Assembly (NCBI RefSeq): GCF_001886735.1 | Contig: NZ_CP018081.1 | Location: 284,875 to 348,874 of the forward strand | Direction of reading: 5' to 3' | DNA length: 64,000 bases | Source of the DNA: Sulfitobacter alexandrii | GTDB taxonomy: Bacteria > Pseudomonadota > Alphaproteobacteria > Rhodobacterales > Rhodobacteraceae | Shown here: positions 43,036 through 52,617 of the stretch, piece after piece | Numbering within the stretch: the stretch's first letter is position 1 | Layout of the letters: every line of letters begins with the position of its first letter | Program-made: the position numbers and the translations under genes | Notes under the pieces: generated by a model | Seen by the model: the letters and a program-made list of their open reading frames with translations, nothing else | Database searches by the model: none | Told to the model about the DNA's origin: nothing

Positions 43036-43830
43036 TCAGGGTGCGACCGCCGCAACGCGGCGGACAAGATCGACAAGGCGGTGCGCGACGTCGCTTTCGA
43101 TCCAATCGCGCGTAAGGGTTTGCGAAGGACCGCCGCAGTTGAAGGCAATGATGGGTGAGCCGTCCGTCGGCACGAAGGGCACTGCTACTGCGTTCACATC
43201 ACGCTTCCACTCCGTGAAGGACGTGCAATAACCGTACTGTTGGTAGTCTTCGATAGCTGCTTCGATTCCGGGCTGCACATTCGGCCAGTTGTCACCCTCA
43301 TGTTCCTCCACAAGGGCCAGAATTCTGGCCTGCTCATCCGGGCCGTGTGCCGCTATGCAGGCGCGACCAACCGCGGTAGTGGCCAGTTTAATATGGGCAC
43401 CAACCTCAATCGCCAGCGTGACGGCGTTGGTGCCCTTGCACCGCTCTAGATAGACCATCGATAGTCGGTCACGACTGGCCATGGCCACCGGCATACCTGT
43501 GTAATCTGCTAATTCCTGCATAAAGGGCTTTGCGAGTTGCCGCAGCGGAATCCCTGCAAGGCAGGAGAAACCCAGCGAAAGCACTGGAGGGGCCAGTCGA
43601 TAGCGTGCTGTATCCGGATCGTAGCTGAGGTATTCCAGCTTGTTCAGTGTATAGGCCAGCCTTGAGACCGTCGATCTGCTCAGGCCAGTGCGCTCGGCCA
43701 ACTCACCGTTCCCCAGAGCTTCCCCTTCCCGCCGAAAGGCCCGCAACAGCTCCAAGCCGCGCGCCAACGCCGTGACAAAATCGCGGTCCTGTCTCTCGGC
43801 GTCCTTGGTGCGGTCTTTCCTTGGTCTCAC
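43036..43830 (-). CDS. IclR-family transcriptional regulator
   Basis: 264 aa from a GTG at 43830 with GGAGG 6 nt upstream. N-terminal winged helix (ALARGLELLRAFRREGEALG, ELAERTGLSRSTVSRLAYTL) and C-terminal effector domain (VEVGAHIKLATTAVGRACIA-like, and the closing FNCGGPSQTL). It resembles the PcaR/PobR group that senses aromatic or dicarboxylic intermediates such as 3-oxoadipate. It reads away from the aldehyde dehydrogenase gene and is first of the leftward operon. Confidence 0.92.
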   Translation of the reverse strand: MRPRKDRTKDAERQDRDFVTALARGLELLRAFRREGEALGNGELAERTGLSRSTVSRLAYTLNKLEYLSYDPDTARYRLAPPVLSLGFSCLAGIPLRQLAKPFMQELADYTGMPVAMASRDRLSMVYLERCKGTNAVTLAIEVGAHIKLATTAVGRACIAAHGPDEQARILALVEEHEGDNWPNVQPGIEAAIEDYQQYGYCTSFTEWKRDVNAVAVPFVPTDGSPIIAFNCGGPSQTLTRDWIESDVAHRLVDLVRRVAAVAP

Positions 43831-43902
43831 GACATCCCTCCTCGGGAAGAATTATGCGTCTTGAAACACATCTAAACGATCGATAACGTCCGCGTCAATA
43901 CT

Positions 43903-43919
43903 GCGGTAAACTTTACCGC
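43903..43919. promoter_or_regulatory. Candidate IclR operator palindrome
   Basis: GCGGTAAA-C-TTTACCGC: perfect 8-bp arms around one base, in the intergenic region between the iclR gene and the divergent aldehyde dehydrogenase gene. Position and symmetry fit the regulator's binding site. Confidence 0.65.
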
Positions 43920-44001
43920 TATGCGGAAAACTAAGGTCGTCCATCTGGTCCCCTTCGTGCCGGATCCTGCGGATGACACAACTAAGCGAGGTCATAACGC
44001 C

Positions 44002-45456
44002 ATGAAAGAAATGAATTATCCGACCATCCAGCACCTCATCGGACAGGACTGGATCGCTTCTCCCACGCCGGAGGATCGCGCAGTCATAAACCCTGCAAAC
44101 GGGCAAACTATCGGACAGATTCCGCAGGCTAGCGCCGCAGATCTGGACCATGCGGTTCACTCCGCCGAATCAGCTTTTCGCCAATGGAAAAACAGCTCTC
44201 CCATGGAACGAAGTGCAATTTTGCGACGGTTTGCCGACCTGCTGCGCCAAAATGACAGACTGATCGCTGGCTGGATCACTCTCGATGAAGGCAAGCCTCA
44301 GGCTGAGGCCTTGGCTGAGGTCCGCGCCTCAGCTGACCACGTCGACTGGCACGCCGAGGAATGTCGGCGCATTTATGGGCGCATCATTCCATCGCGCAGC
44401 CCAGGGGTACAGCAGCTTGTCGTGCGCGAACCGATAGGCGTCTGCCTTGCAATCACGCCTTGGAATTTTCCGCTGAGCCAAGCGGTACGCAAGGTCGCGG
44501 CGGCGCTTGCGTCAGGTTGCACGATGATCTTGAAAGGCCCGGCAGAGGCTCCGGCGGGCTGCATGGCAATTGCGCGCTATCTGCTGGATGCAGGCTTGCC
44601 CGAAGGCTGTCTGAACCTTGTCTGGGGTAATGCGGCCTTCATTTCGGAAACTCTTATTGCGCGCCCCGAGGTGCGCAAGATCACCTTCACCGGTTCGGTC
44701 GAGGTGGGCAAGCATCTGGCAGAATTGGCTGGCCGCCATATGAAGCGGGCGACGATGGAACTCGGCGGTCACGCGCCCGTATTGGTGTTCGACGACACCG
44801 ATGCCACGGCCGCGGCGCGCGCCTTGGCGGTCAACAAGCTGCGCAATGCAGGCCAGGTGTGCATCGCCCCAACCCGGTTTTACGTACAACAAGGCATCTA
44901 CGATCGATTTCTGTCCGAACTAGTTTCAGCATTTGAGAGCGTAAAGGTGGGCGCTGGTTTAGCCGAAGGCACGCAGATGGGACCATTGTGTCATCGCGGA
45001 CGCGTGAATGCGATGGAAAAGCTCGTCGAGGATGCCCGCGAAAACGGCGCACGGGTGTTGACGGGAGGCAAAAGGGTTGGGAATCATGGTAGCTTCTATG
45101 CCCCGACAGTCGTCGATACGCCCAACGACGACATCGACTTGATGCGCGAAGAACCCTTCGGCCCGATTGCTGTCGTCTCGTCTTTTCGTGAAATAGAGGA
45201 CGGACTGTCGCGGGCCAACGGGCTACCCTTCGGGCTGGCGTCCTATGTCTTTACCAATTCGTTGGAGCGTGCAGATAAAGCAGCTGCGGGTTTGCAGGCA
45301 GGTATGGTAAGCATCAACCAGTTCGGCCTGGCTCTGCCCGAGACTCCGTTTGGCGGCGTAAGAGACAGCGGCTATGGGACTGAAGGCGGGACAGAAACCT
45401 TCGAAGGCTATCTCAATACCAAATTTATCTCGCGCAATCGAGCGCCAGTGCTGTGA
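44002..45456 (+). CDS. chnE: NAD(P)-dependent aldehyde dehydrogenase, likely 6-oxohexanoate dehydrogenase
   Basis: 484 aa from the ATG at 44002; the frame extends 27 codons further upstream into the operator, which is unlikely to be translated. SSADH/GabD type: ITPWNFPLSQAVRKVAAALA, TFTGSVEVGKHL, catalytic Glu in TMELGGHAPV and catalytic Cys in NAGQVCIAPTRF. In the proposed pathway it makes adipate. Succinate-semialdehyde oxidation is the main alternative. The next gene starts within 10 bp. Confidence 0.82.
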   Translation: MKEMNYPTIQHLIGQDWIASPTPEDRAVINPANGQTIGQIPQASAADLDHAVHSAESAFRQWKNSSPMERSAILRRFADLLRQNDRLIAGWITLDEGKPQAEALAEVRASADHVDWHAEECRRIYGRIIPSRSPGVQQLVVREPIGVCLAITPWNFPLSQAVRKVAAALASGCTMILKGPAEAPAGCMAIARYLLDAGLPEGCLNLVWGNAAFISETLIARPEVRKITFTGSVEVGKHLAELAGRHMKRATMELGGHAPVLVFDDTDATAAARALAVNKLRNAGQVCIAPTRFYVQQGIYDRFLSELVSAFESVKVGAGLAEGTQMGPLCHRGRVNAMEKLVEDARENGARVLTGGKRVGNHGSFYAPTVVDTPNDDIDLMREEPFGPIAVVSSFREIEDGLSRANGLPFGLASYVFTNSLERADKAAAGLQAGMVSINQFGLALPETPFGGVRDSGYGTEGGTETFEGYLNTKFISRNRAPVL

Positions 45457-45464
45457 GGATGCCC

Positions 45465-47504
45465 ATGCCTATTGAATTAAGCTTCTCAAATGGCGCAGCA
45501 ATTCTGACCATAGACAATTCGCCGCTTAACCTAATCAACGCGGAGGTTCGGGCTGGAATACAACACTGTATCTCCCAAGTCCTCGAAACTGGCGCTACCA
45601 GGCTGATTATCACCGGTGCAGGAACGACGTTCGTCGCGGGCGCGGATGCGAAGGAATTCGGACAGTTGCCTGTTGATCCACAACTAAATGACGTGCTGTT
45701 GCAACTTGCGCACCTTCCGATTCCGACTATCGCAGCCATCAACGGGGCTGCGCTTGGTGGGGGACTAGAGATTGCTCTGGCTTGCTGCTATCGCATCGCC
45801 TCAACTTCTGCCAAACTGGGCTTGCCAGAGGTAAACTTGGGGATCGTGCCTGGCGCAGGGGGAACCCAAAGACTGCCGCGACTTATCGGTATTGAAGCTG
45901 CGCTTGACATGATTGTCACCGGGAAGGCTGTTTCCGCCGAGCAGGCACTGAAAATGGGACTGATCCAGCTGCTAGCCGATGACCCGCTTGGCGCGGCCAT
46001 AGCTCTCGATGACGATGTACTTGAGGCGGCACAGGCACCCGACAATCTTCCTTCACCAAAGCCAAACCACGTCGCAGCGGAAGTCGCCCGAGCGCATGTA
46101 GCGCGGCGTATGCCTGGCCAGAATGCCCCGCATGTTGCGGTGGACCTGGTCGCGGCCAGCGCGATGACGCCGCTGCACGACGCACTGGCCAGCGAGCGCG
46201 CTGCGTTTTTGGACCTTCGTGCCTCGGATCAGGCGCGGGCCCTTAGGCACGTTTTCTTCACCGAGCGTACCGCAACCAACAAGGGGCGCACCTACCCCCG
46301 ACCTTCCCGAGATGCTGAAACCGCCATCGTGGTCGGTGGTGGCAATATGGGAGCAGCTATTGCGTACACGCTAGCGACCGCAGGGATCTCGGTGACTGTC
46401 GTCGAACGCAGTGCCTCGTCCGCAGAGTGGGCCAGAGAAAACCTGCAAAAGCTGATTGATCAGGGTATCAGTCGCGGCATTCTGTCCCCCGATGCGGGAA
46501 AGGCGGTTGAGGACCGGCTGGTTACGGTCTCAGGCTATGACGCTCTGCCACCAACCGATCTAGCAATCGAGGCGGCCTTCGAGGATTTTGCGGTCAAGAG
46601 CGCGATCTTGACCGAACTCGAAGGTGCTCTGCCGCCCGAGACGATTATTGCCACAAACACATCCTATCTCGATGTAAATCGGCTTTCTGATGGGTTGAAG
46701 CACCCAGCACGCTTTGTAGGGATTCATTTCTTCAGTCCTGCGCATATTATGAAGCTTCTGGAAGTCGTCAGGAGCGACCGAACGTCAGACGATACATTAG
46801 GTGCAGCATTTGTGCTGGCGCGCAGGCTTGGTAAAATCCCGGTACTGTCTGGTGTTTGCGATGGCTTCATCGGAAACCGAATTTTGTCTAGCTACCGTCA
46901 CGCCGCTAATCGCCTTCTGGTGAAGGGGGCTATTGTCGACGAGATCGACGCGGCTATGCGCGGATTCGGTATGGCGATGGGTCCATATGCTGCACAGGAC
47001 ATGTCGGGGCTGGACATCGCCTACGCGAATATCCGTCGCAAGGCCGCTGCAGAAGGGAACTGCTGTGGTCACGTGCCCTTGGTCGAGCGGCTGGTCGAAA
47101 AGCACAAACGCCTAGGACGCAAATCGGGCGCCGGATGGTACGACTATGGGCCGGACGGCAAACCCTCACCTTCGGAGCTGGTCGCTAGCGAAATACTCCG
47201 TGTCTCAGAAGAAATGAACTTCACTCGCCGGGAGTTCTCAGCTGACGAAATCGTAGAAAGGCTCTTGCTCGCAATGGTGGCGGAAGCCTGCGATATCCTT
47301 GACGAAGGCGTCGCAGAAAAACCGCAAGACATCGACCTAGTAATGATTCACGGCTACGGATTTCCCCGCTGGCGGGGAGGCCTGATGCACCACGCCAAAA
47401 ATATCGGCAAGGATCGGTTGGCCGCGCTCTTTAGCGCGCTTGTCAGAGAGGATCCTTGCGACTGGAGGGTGCCTCGTAATTTAGAAAGGGTTTTCGCGAC
47501 CTGA
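45465..47504 (+). CDS. Bifunctional enoyl-CoA hydratase/3-hydroxyacyl-CoA dehydrogenase (FadB/FadJ type)
   Basis: 679 aa. N-terminal crotonase domain: TFVAGADAKEFGQLP, INGAALGGGLEIALACCYRI (oxyanion hole), LPEVNLGIVPGAGGTQRLPR (catalytic Glu). The NAD-binding domain begins near 287 with AIVVGGGNMGAAIAYTLATA, then PARFVGIHFFSPAHIMKLLE and two 3HCDH C-terminal repeats. Expected to convert 2,3-dehydroadipyl-CoA to 3-oxoadipyl-CoA. Start chosen at ATG 45465 because GAGG lies 6 nt upstream; GTG 45453 overlaps the previous stop. The 3' end abuts an IS5 remnant. Confidence 0.9.
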   Translation: MPIELSFSNGAAILTIDNSPLNLINAEVRAGIQHCISQVLETGATRLIITGAGTTFVAGADAKEFGQLPVDPQLNDVLLQLAHLPIPTIAAINGAALGGGLEIALACCYRIASTSAKLGLPEVNLGIVPGAGGTQRLPRLIGIEAALDMIVTGKAVSAEQALKMGLIQLLADDPLGAAIALDDDVLEAAQAPDNLPSPKPNHVAAEVARAHVARRMPGQNAPHVAVDLVAASAMTPLHDALASERAAFLDLRASDQARALRHVFFTERTATNKGRTYPRPSRDAETAIVVGGGNMGAAIAYTLATAGISVTVVERSASSAEWARENLQKLIDQGISRGILSPDAGKAVEDRLVTVSGYDALPPTDLAIEAAFEDFAVKSAILTELEGALPPETIIATNTSYLDVNRLSDGLKHPARFVGIHFFSPAHIMKLLEVVRSDRTSDDTLGAAFVLARRLGKIPVLSGVCDGFIGNRILSSYRHAANRLLVKGAIVDEIDAAMRGFGMAMGPYAAQDMSGLDIAYANIRRKAAAEGNCCGHVPLVERLVEKHKRLGRKSGAGWYDYGPDGKPSPSELVASEILRVSEEMNFTRREFSADEIVERLLLAMVAEACDILDEGVAEKPQDIDLVMIHGYGFPRWRGGLMHHAKNIGKDRLAALFSALVREDPCDWRVPRNLERVFAT

Positions 47505-47507
47505 CGG

Positions 47508-48240
47508 TCAAAGTCCCGCGCCATAAGGCGCTGCCCCAGCAACTTAACACAGTGCATCTTCGTCTCGACGCGGCTTAGGCGGTGATGGTCTTCCAAGACT
47601 TTGCGTTCTTACCTGGTGGGATAACGGCGTGGACGCCACGGTCCGCAATCGCGTCCTGGCATTTTCGTGTGTCATACGCACCGTCAGCCGTGACACTGCT
47701 GGTCTGCCGGGATCTGTTCAAGAAGGTTGGGTAACACTGGAGCGTCACCGATGTGGCTCCCGGTGATCTGAACAGCGCGCACTTCCAACGTTTGCTCGTC
47801 GATCCCGAGGTGGATCTTGCGCCAGACCCGTCGCTTGGGGCCGCCATGCTTGCGGGCATGCCACTCACCTTCAAGCTTGATCCCCGTGCTGTCCACCAAC
47901 AAGTGCAACGGCCCTTTGGAGCCGCGATACGGGATGTTCACGGCCAGGGTCTTCTGGCGCCGGGACAGGGTGCTGAAGTCGAGCACCGTCCAGTCGAGAC
48001 CGATCAGCCGCAACAGGCTCTCGACGAACCCGGTCGCCTGTCGCAAGGCCATGCCGAACAGGACCTTCATCGAAAGACAGGTCTGGGTCGCGGCGTCGCT
48101 GTAACTCTTCTGCCTGTCGGCACGGCCTCCCAGCTCATCTCGGGGTCAAACCAGATCGTCAGCGAGCCACGGCGCTTGAGCGCTTCGTTATAAGCGGGCC
48201 AGTTCATGGTCTTGTATGTCGGGGTTGTCGGTCTGCTCAT
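47508..48240 (-). pseudogene. IS5-family transposase remnant with frameshifts
   Basis: Pieces of one IS5-type transposase in shifted frames: MSRPTTPTYKTMNWPAYNEA from 48240, then STLSRRQKTLAVNIPYRGSK and HARKHGGPKRRVWRKIHLGI (up to about 47690), SSVTADGAYDTRKCQDAIAD (near 47650), and HRLSRVETKMHCVKLLGQRL (near 47540). At least three frame breaks, an internal loss after KNAKSWK, and a lost C-terminus next to the fadB-like stop. Non-functional. Confidence 0.88.
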
Positions 48241-48501
48241 GCACCTCAGCTACCACGCTGGATTCATAAGATGAGTCCGACACGGGATTTGTGCATGCAT
48301 GCCCCCATTGGTGCAAGTGATTTTTTGAACGGCGCGAGCGTGTGATCGGGTGCGGTCATGTATCAGGCCTCTGTGTGCGGCGCTGATGTAACCGCGGGCC
48401 GGTATGGCGATGCGCGGACCAGAGGCATATCAACAAACCGAGCTCGGTGGCTCCTGCACAAATGCTGCTTTCTCTGACCCGGATCTGATCGATCCTTTGC
48501 C
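48241..48501. other. Non-coding DNA between two IS remnants
   Basis: No gene or clear IS terminus recognised. Short overlapping repeats GCATGCATGC near 48293 only. Confidence 0.4.
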
Positions 48502-49592
48502 CTTACTTTTCAGTGACCTCCTCACACTCCCAACTTACCGGGACGTCGTGGCATGCCGTCTTCGCTATGCCATCGCCGCCACCGGATTCCGGTAATCCTC
48601 TTGTTTCATTATGATGGCCCAGAGGCCACGCGCCATCTTGTTGGCCAGCGCAATCGCGGCGACCCATGCGCGGCTTGCGGGTTAGTAGGCGTTTCAGCCA
48701 GCCATTATTCGGTGTGTCAAACCGCTCGACAGCCTGGAGGACAGCCATAGCGCCAGAGACCAAGAGTGTCCGGAGTCGCGCTGTCGCATCTTCGAGGTCT
48801 TCCCGAGCCGGGCTTTGCCGCCCGTCGAGTGCTGCTTCGGCACAAGCCCAAGCCAGGCGGCAAAATCGCACCCGCGCCGGAAGGTGGCCAGGTCACGGGC
48901 AAATGTCTCGATCGCAAGCGCCGTGACAGGAACCACGCCCGGCATGGTTTGTGTTCGGCGCACCAAGTCGGCTTTCTTGGCGGCACATCGCATCTTCGCG
49001 TCAAGCTCTGCAACACGCGTATTCAGCCCCTCAATCTGCCCCAGATACATCCGGCCGAGGTCACGAACCTCAGCATGCAGCGCGGTGTCATCACCTGCGA
49101 TTGCGTCCGCGAGTCGCTTGAGATGGGCAGGCCCGCGGGCCGCGACCAATCCGTGTTCGGCGAGGTGGCCGCGTAAAGCGTTGATCATCTGGGGGCGCTG
49201 GCCGACAAACATCTGCCGCGTGCGAAACAGCATGGCACGGGCCTGCTGATCTTCCGTCTTCACTGCGAAAAAGCGCATGGTTGGACGCAATGCAGCCTCC
49301 AAGATGGCCTCTGCATCGGTCGCATCATTCTTCTGGCGTTTGACGAACGGCTTCACATAGACCGGCGGTATCAACCGCACGTCGCACCCCAGCTTCTCAA
49401 ATTCGCGGCCCCAGCCATGCGCCGTGGCCACGCCTCCATGGCGATCATGCATTTGGGTTGCTGTGCCACGAACGCGAGAAACTGGCCTCGTGAAAGCTTT
49501 TTGCGAAACGCGACTGACCCATCATTGTACGCACCATGCAACTGGATAACGCGCTTTGCCAAGTCGACACCGATAATTTTAATTTCGGACAT
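48502..49592 (-). pseudogene. IS110-family transposase remnant with frameshifts
   Basis: The start is intact (MSEIKIIGVDLAKRVIQLHG, the RuvC-like DEDD domain with Asp). A frame break follows near 49430. A long piece from 49452 to 48694 contains FEKLGCDVRLIPPVYVKPFV, KRQKNDATDAEAILEAALRP and the C-terminal MPGVVPVTALAIETFARDLA. Another break lies near 48780, then NGWLKRLLTRKPRM in a third frame. IS110 elements leave no terminal repeats, so ends cannot be set exactly. Inactive. Confidence 0.88.
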
Positions 49593-49879
49593 AGATGCTC
49601 CTTCCTTCTGTGATGGCTTTTAACGCTCATCATAGTGGCACATTGCGATGCCGTCGGGAGGGGGTATCCACGCCATCAACAGAGCCTAGTAACGGGCATA
49701 TCTGCCTCACGACAGGCTGAGCACGATCATACTATTTCCAAAGCAGGATTGTTCAATACATGGCGCATTTTTCGCCCTTACTCTGAGATAATTGGCGTAT
49801 GCCGTTGACCGTTTGACGTCTTCGAGATTGGCGACGTCAGTTGGTGGCTTTGCCAAATGTTATGCTTGGGAGGATAAAC
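49593..49879. promoter_or_regulatory. Promoter region of the caprolactone hydrolase/monooxygenase operon
   Basis: No gene. Two GACGTC hexamers (49815-49820 and 49833-49838) form a symmetric pair 12 nt apart, close before the hydrolase start at 49880, and could be an operator. TTGACC (49805-49810) is a possible -35. The left part is probably IS110 flank. Confidence 0.4.
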
Positions 49880-50782
49880 ATGGAAATCAGTAGAGAAGCC
49901 GATACGCTGCGGGCGCTTTATCAGAATTGGACCGATCAGATGGTCGAGAACCCAGACCTGACGATCGCGAACCTGCGCAGCATGTTCGATGAATGGGGGC
50001 AGCCCGCACTAGAGCCGGAAAACGTTAGCTACAAAAGCGATCATGTCGGAGGAGTTGAGGCTATCTGGGCCCTACCAGCCGGGGCAGATACCTCGCGTGT
50101 AATTGTTTACACTCATGGTGGCGGCTTTGCCGTCGGCTCAGCCGATAGTCATCGAAAAATGGCAGGGCACCTCGCTAAGGTGCTTGGGGTTACGTCGGTG
50201 ATCCTGCACTATCGGCGCGCACCCGAGCACCCATTTCCGGCGCAGATCGAAGATGCAGTAGCCGCATACAAAGCGCTGCTGGATAAGGGTTTCAAGGCAA
50301 GAAATATTCTGACGGCTGGCGACAGTGCTGGCGGCAATCTTGCCATCGCCAGCGTGCTGAAGTTACGCGAACTTGGGTTGCCACTGCCCGGAGCGGTCAT
50401 CGCCTATTCGCCCTGGCTCGACATGGCGATGCGCGGGGAAACACTGGAAACCAACGCGGAAACCGATGCGCTAGTCGGCAAACCGATCCTCGAAGCGATG
50501 GCGGGGATGTTCCTCGGTGAAGGCACGGATCCGCTTAATCCGTTGGCCAACCCGCTGGAGAACGATTTCACCGGTTACCCGCCGCTTTATATCAATGCCG
50601 GAGGGGCTGAGACGCTTAGGAGCGATGCCGAGCGGTTGCACGAAAAGGCCAAGGCACAGGGCGTAAATGTGACCCTGTCTATCGTCGAAGGCATGCAGCA
50701 TGTCTTTCCCGCGCTTTCGGGACGCGCGCCCGAGGCGAACGAGGAACTTGGTCGCATCGCCGCATGGTATCAGGCCCTCTGA
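49880..50782 (+). CDS. chnC: Alpha/beta hydrolase (HSL type), likely caprolactone hydrolase
   Basis: 300 aa from the ATG at 49880 with GGGAGG 7-8 nt upstream. Hormone-sensitive-lipase family: oxyanion motif HGGG at 79-82 in VYTHGGGFAVGS, nucleophile Ser149 in AGDSAGGNLA, and a C-terminal acid/His region (YINAGGAETLRSDAERLHEK, EGMQHVFPAL). Placed directly before a Baeyer-Villiger monooxygenase, it most likely opens the lactone to 6-hydroxyhexanoate, as ChnC does. General esterase activity is the alternative. Confidence 0.78.
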   Translation: MEISREADTLRALYQNWTDQMVENPDLTIANLRSMFDEWGQPALEPENVSYKSDHVGGVEAIWALPAGADTSRVIVYTHGGGFAVGSADSHRKMAGHLAKVLGVTSVILHYRRAPEHPFPAQIEDAVAAYKALLDKGFKARNILTAGDSAGGNLAIASVLKLRELGLPLPGAVIAYSPWLDMAMRGETLETNAETDALVGKPILEAMAGMFLGEGTDPLNPLANPLENDFTGYPPLYINAGGAETLRSDAERLHEKAKAQGVNVTLSIVEGMQHVFPALSGRAPEANEELGRIAAWYQAL

Positions 50783-50790
50783 CACCTGTA

Positions 50791-50828
50791 CTCGCACTGC
50801 ATTGCGGTGCGGTGCGGTGCGGTGCGAG
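50791..50828 (+). repeat. Pentanucleotide repeat within an intercistronic hairpin
   Basis: About four tandem GCGGT units (50804-50824) lie between CTCGCAC (50791-50797) and GTGCGAG (50822-50828), which pair perfectly. It separates chnC and chnB and could set their relative expression or mark a slippage-prone site. Confidence 0.6.
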
Positions 50829-50907
50829 AGAAACCCCTACGACACATTCATCTGCCATCTCACCCGCAAACTGCGGGGCGGAGCAGTCTTACTCTGGGAG
50901 GAGTGAC

Positions 50908-52545
50908 ATGAACATTCAGACTGAGATTACTAAAACATCCGGAGCGGATTACGACGCAGTCGTCATTGGCGCGGGCTTCGGCGGGCTTTACGCCGTCCAC
51001 AAACTTCGCAACGAGCAGGGACTGAACGTCCGGGGCTATGACAGCGCCAGTGACGTTGGCGGCACCTGGTGGTGGAACCGATATCCCGGTGCGCTGTCGG
51101 ACACGGAAAGCTATGTCTACCGCTATTCTTTTGACAAAGAGTTGCTTCAAAAAGGCCGCTGGAAAACGCGGTATCTGACCCAGCCCGAGATCCTCGAATA
51201 CATGAACGAGGTGGCGGATCATCTCGATCTCCGACGCAGCTACAAGTTCGACACCAAGGTGGACGGCGCGCACTATAATGAAAAAACCGGTCTCTGGAAC
51301 GTGATCACTGATAGTGGTGAGACAGTTACCGCCAAATACCTTGTCACTGGCCTCGGTCTCTTGTCCGCAACGAATGTTCCAAAATTCAAGGGCATCGATG
51401 ATTTCAAAGGCCGTATCTTACACACAGGTGCCTGGCCCGAGGGAGTGGACTTGAGCAACAAACGCGTGGGCATTATCGGCACCGGCTCGACGGGTGTTCA
51501 GGTTATCACTGCAACGGCACCAATTGCAAAACACCTGACTGTTTTTCAGCGCTCTGCACAATATGTCGTGCCGATTGGGAACACCCCGCAAGACGATGCT
51601 ACCATCGCCGAGCAAAAGGCGAACTACGATAATATCTGGAATCAAGTGAAGAATTCTGTTGTGGCCTTCGGCTTCGAAGAAAGCGCCGAACCCGCCGAAA
51701 CCGCCTCGCCCGAGGAACGGGAGCGGGTCTTCGAAGCCGCCTGGCAGCGCGGCGGTGGTTTCTATTTCATGTTTGGCACCTTTTGCGATATTGCGACCAG
51801 CCAAGTGGCCAATGATGCGGCCGCTGACTTCATCAAGGGCAAAATCAAGAAAATCGTGAAGGACCCCAAGGTCGCAGAGAAACTGACGCCGAAGGACCTT
51901 TACGCCAAGCGCCCGCTTTGCGGAAACAACTATTACGAGGTCTACAACCGAGACAACGTGACCCTCGCCGACGTGAAGGCCGATCCGATCGCAGAGTTCA
52001 CTCCGAACGGCATTCGTCTCGAAAGCGGCGAGGAGCATGAGCTTGACATCGTAATCTTTGCCACTGGTTTCGATGCGGTCGACGGCAATTACGTCAAAAT
52101 GGACCTCCGCGGACGCGGAGGCGTGACCATGCGCGACACTTGGAAGGAAGGCCCACTCGGTTACCTCGGCATGATGGAGGTAGACTTCCCTAACTTCTTC
52201 ATGATCCTTGGCCCTAATGGCCCCTTCACTAACCTGCCCCCCAGCATTGAGACGCAAGTTGAATGGATCGCTGACACGATTTGCGCAATGGAAAAAGAGG
52301 GGGTTCAAAGTGTGGAGCCAACCGTGGAAGCGCGCGATGCTTGGGTTCGCACCTGTCGTGAAATCGCCGACATGACACTCTTCCCCAAAGCTGAAAGCTG
52401 GATCTTCGGCGCAAATATCCCCGGAAAGAAGAATGCAGTAATGTTCTACATGGCCGGGATTGGCAATTACCGAAATGCCATTAATGCAGTGAAGGAGGAA
52501 GGTTATACATCCCTGATCCGCAACCGCACTGCCGAGAAGGTGTAA
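50908..52545 (+). CDS. chnB: FAD-dependent Baeyer-Villiger monooxygenase, likely cyclohexanone monooxygenase
   Basis: 545 aa from the ATG at 50908 with GGGAGGAG 4-5 nt upstream. First Rossmann motif GAGFGG at 21-26, second VGIIGTGSTGVQV, and between them the Baeyer-Villiger fingerprint FxGxxxHTxxW as FKGRILHTGAW (166-176). VGGTWWWNRYPGALSDTES is typical of cyclohexanone/cyclopentanone monooxygenases, and the length matches. Uses NADPH and O2 to insert oxygen beside the ketone. The exact ring size accepted cannot be read from sequence. Confidence 0.88.
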   Translation: MNIQTEITKTSGADYDAVVIGAGFGGLYAVHKLRNEQGLNVRGYDSASDVGGTWWWNRYPGALSDTESYVYRYSFDKELLQKGRWKTRYLTQPEILEYMNEVADHLDLRRSYKFDTKVDGAHYNEKTGLWNVITDSGETVTAKYLVTGLGLLSATNVPKFKGIDDFKGRILHTGAWPEGVDLSNKRVGIIGTGSTGVQVITATAPIAKHLTVFQRSAQYVVPIGNTPQDDATIAEQKANYDNIWNQVKNSVVAFGFEESAEPAETASPEERERVFEAAWQRGGGFYFMFGTFCDIATSQVANDAAADFIKGKIKKIVKDPKVAEKLTPKDLYAKRPLCGNNYYEVYNRDNVTLADVKADPIAEFTPNGIRLESGEEHELDIVIFATGFDAVDGNYVKMDLRGRGGVTMRDTWKEGPLGYLGMMEVDFPNFFMILGPNGPFTNLPPSIETQVEWIADTICAMEKEGVQSVEPTVEARDAWVRTCREIADMTLFPKAESWIFGANIPGKKNAVMFYMAGIGNYRNAINAVKEEGYTSLIRNRTAEKV

Positions 52546-52617
52546 AGAATTCCGCCGGGCATCAAGAATCCCCGGCGGAACCAATTAAATTTGTTCATGA
52601 AAACTAGGGAGAGAGAT

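Noticed and set aside
47500..49600. Intact IS5 and IS110 elements between the catabolic operons
   Set aside because: Both transposase frames are broken several times and IS5 lacks its C-terminus, so they are remnants.
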